Below are positions 6,555 through 7,492 of a stretch of 7,492 nucleotides of DNA, one piece after another. The first letter of the stretch is position 1; every line of letters starts with the position of its first letter. A program made the position numbers and the translations under genes. Below the pieces are notes generated by a model that saw nothing but the letters and a program-made list of their open reading frames with translations, was not told the DNA's origin and searched no databases. Source of the stretch: an uncultured Prevotella sp. (GTDB lineage: Bacteria; Bacteroidota; Bacteroidia; Bacteroidales; Bacteroidaceae); contig CAMGFM010000061.1 of the NCBI GenBank assembly GCA_946055365.1, positions 1 through 7,492 of the forward strand. Reading direction: 5' to 3'.

Positions 6555-6602
6555 CGTGTCGCAAATGACCTGCGGATGGGGTCACGTGCGACACGCTTTT
6601 TA
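6555..6602 (+). terminator. Orphan + strand intrinsic terminator
   Basis: CGTGTCGCA (6555-6563) pairs with TGCGACACG (6587-6595), with an inner TGACC (6566-6570)/GGTCA (6580-6584) stem, followed by CTTTTTAT. No convincing gene lies upstream on this strand after the glmM terminator. It may end an unrecognised transcript from the repeat region, or act as a second barrier against readthrough into the opposing kinase gene. Confidence 0.75.
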
Positions 6603-6610
6603 TAGTATCC

Positions 6611-6696
6611 AAAAAATCAGATGACAGGACGGCCTTGCCGCTGACAGAGCCGCCCGTTACAAACGTCATGCGTCCTTACTTGCAGTGTCTGTCATC
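6611..6696 (-). terminator. Possible terminator of the sugar kinase gene
   Basis: Read on the minus strand, GATGACAG (6696-6689) can pair with CTGTCATC (6627-6620), followed at once by TGATTTTTT (6619-6611). The arm overlaps the kinase stop codon and the loop is about 61 nt, so the structure is less certain than the other terminators; the T-run position is right. Confidence 0.45.
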
Positions 6697-7492
6697 ACTT
6701 CTTCAGCTCCTCAGGAATGACTGGCATGGCACCGTTTTGGGTGCAGACATAGGCACTCACGCCAACGCCGATGCGATGAGCCTCCGGGACAGTCTTGCCA
6801 GAAAGTATTGATGCGACAAACGAGCCAGTGAACGAGTCGCCTGCGCCCACGGTGTCTGCCACCTCCACCTTTGGTGTCTCAAGATAGGACATGGCTCCCT
6901 TAGAGAACACATAGCTGCCGTTTACGCCACACGTGAGGATGAGCATGTCGAGATTGTACTTGCCGAGAATGAGCCAGCACTTGTTTTCGATGTCAAGCCC
7001 GGGATAGCCAAACATGCGGCCTAAAACAACCAGCTCCTCATCATTAATCTTAAGGACATTGCTTCGCCTGAGCGATTCCTGAATGACCTCCTTGCAATAG
7101 AAGTTCTGGCGCAGGTTGATGTCAAAGATGCGCATACAGTCATGCGGTGTAGCGTCGAGAAAACGGTAGATTGTAGAGCGCGACACCTCGCTTCGCTGTG
7201 CAAGCGAGCCAAAGCACACTGCCTGACACTGCTTTGCCAATGCCTCAATCTCAGGAGTAAACGGTATGTTGTCCCATGCCGAGCCCTCCTTAATGTCATA
7301 AGTAGCTACGCCATCCTCATCCAATGTCACCTGCACCTTGCCAGTAGGATAGTCCACACGCGGCATTACCACGCTAAGACCATTTGACTTCAGTGCCTCA
7401 AGTGTCTCATCGCCCAGAGCGTCATTGCCCACGGCACTGACGGCATAGGAATTGTAACCAAACTGCGATGCGTGATAGGCGAAATTGGCAGG
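6695..7492 (-). CDS. PfkB-family sugar kinase, probable fructokinase (N-terminus outside window)
   Basis: The frame is open to the window edge, giving 265 residues; about 30 N-terminal residues, including the start, are missing. It opens with PANFAYHASQFGYNSYAVSA then VGNDALGDE, the fructokinase-type version of the PfkB N-terminal motif. FDINLRQNFY lies at fragment residues 123-132. The PfkB C-terminal signature DTVGAGDSFTGSF at 213-225 carries the anion-hole GAG and the catalytic Asp219. The family phosphorylates a sugar with ATP in the cytoplasm; fructose to fructose-6-phosphate is most likely, but 2-keto-3-deoxygluconate or other sugars cannot be excluded. The GTG at 7432 is not the start, because conserved kinase sequence continues upstream of it. 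It runs towards glmM with a 650-base gap between them. Upstream operon partners are not visible. Confidence 0.9.
   Translation of the reverse strand, partial: PANFAYHASQFGYNSYAVSAVGNDALGDETLEALKSNGLSVVMPRVDYPTGKVQVTLDEDGVATYDIKEGSAWDNIPFTPEIEALAKQCQAVCFGSLAQRSEVSRSTIYRFLDATPHDCMRIFDINLRQNFYCKEVIQESLRRSNVLKINDEELVVLGRMFGYPGLDIENKCWLILGKYNLDMLILTCGVNGSYVFSKGAMSYLETPKVEVADTVGAGDSFTGSFVASILSGKTVPEAHRIGVGVSAYVCTQNGAMPVIPEELKK

Noticed and set aside
6117..6568. Open frames on the + strand (6117-6410 and 6287-6568) as small proteins
   Set aside because: They run through the terminator and repeat cluster; the 65-bp period shifts frame between copies, the residues show no known fold, and no promoter or start signal is present.

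Overview
The window looks like the chromosome of a Bacteroidales bacterium, probably a gut or oral relative of Prevotella or Muribaculaceae. The genus is an inference. The grounds are Bacteroidetes-type -7 promoter boxes (TAnnTTTG at 2643, 2708 and 3893), mostly A-rich leaders instead of Shine-Dalgarno sites, and gene families typical of the group: a GIN-domain (DUF2807) protein, a DUF4827-type lipoprotein, and a phosphoglucosamine mutase with the GEGNGG loop.

Left end (1-1350, + strand): the 3' end of a CDP-alcohol phosphatidyltransferase is followed 8 bases later by an Aur1-like PAP2-family membrane enzyme. Together they look like the last two steps of an inositol phospholipid and inositol sphingolipid operon, most of which lies left of the window. 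A 23-bp perfect stem at 1287-1349 ends it and can also serve the opposing gene. Next, on the minus strand (1427-2242), is an exported GIN-domain protein with seven SGA(G) repeats about 20 residues apart.

The gap 2243-2809 holds no gene. It contains a dyad and direct-repeat cluster (2422-2510) and two tandem 65-bp units (2646-2775), each starting on a -7 box, which appear to form duplicated promoter-leaders for the next gene.

Centre (2810-6042, + strand): an NrnA-type DHH phosphoesterase (RNA end turnover, pAp removal), a DUF4827/FKBP-like lipoprotein with its own promoter, and GlmM, which makes glucosamine-1-phosphate for peptidoglycan and LPS. The last two are 23 bases apart and probably co-transcribed. 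A long terminator with a nested apical hairpin follows at 6109-6200.

The gap 6043-6694 has no convincing gene. It holds a post-glmM hairpin, a repeat cluster with a 50-bp direct repeat that shares short words with the 2422-2510 cluster, a 14-bp palindrome, and a + strand terminator with no evident gene to serve. On the minus strand at the right end is a PfkB-family sugar kinase, best read as a fructokinase, whose N-terminus is cut off by the window.

Most of the window is ordinary Bacteroidales core genome. The most interesting parts are the inositol-sphingolipid pair and the intergenic repeat and promoter structures. I see no CRISPR array, transposase, rRNA or tRNA, and no clearly new multi-gene system.
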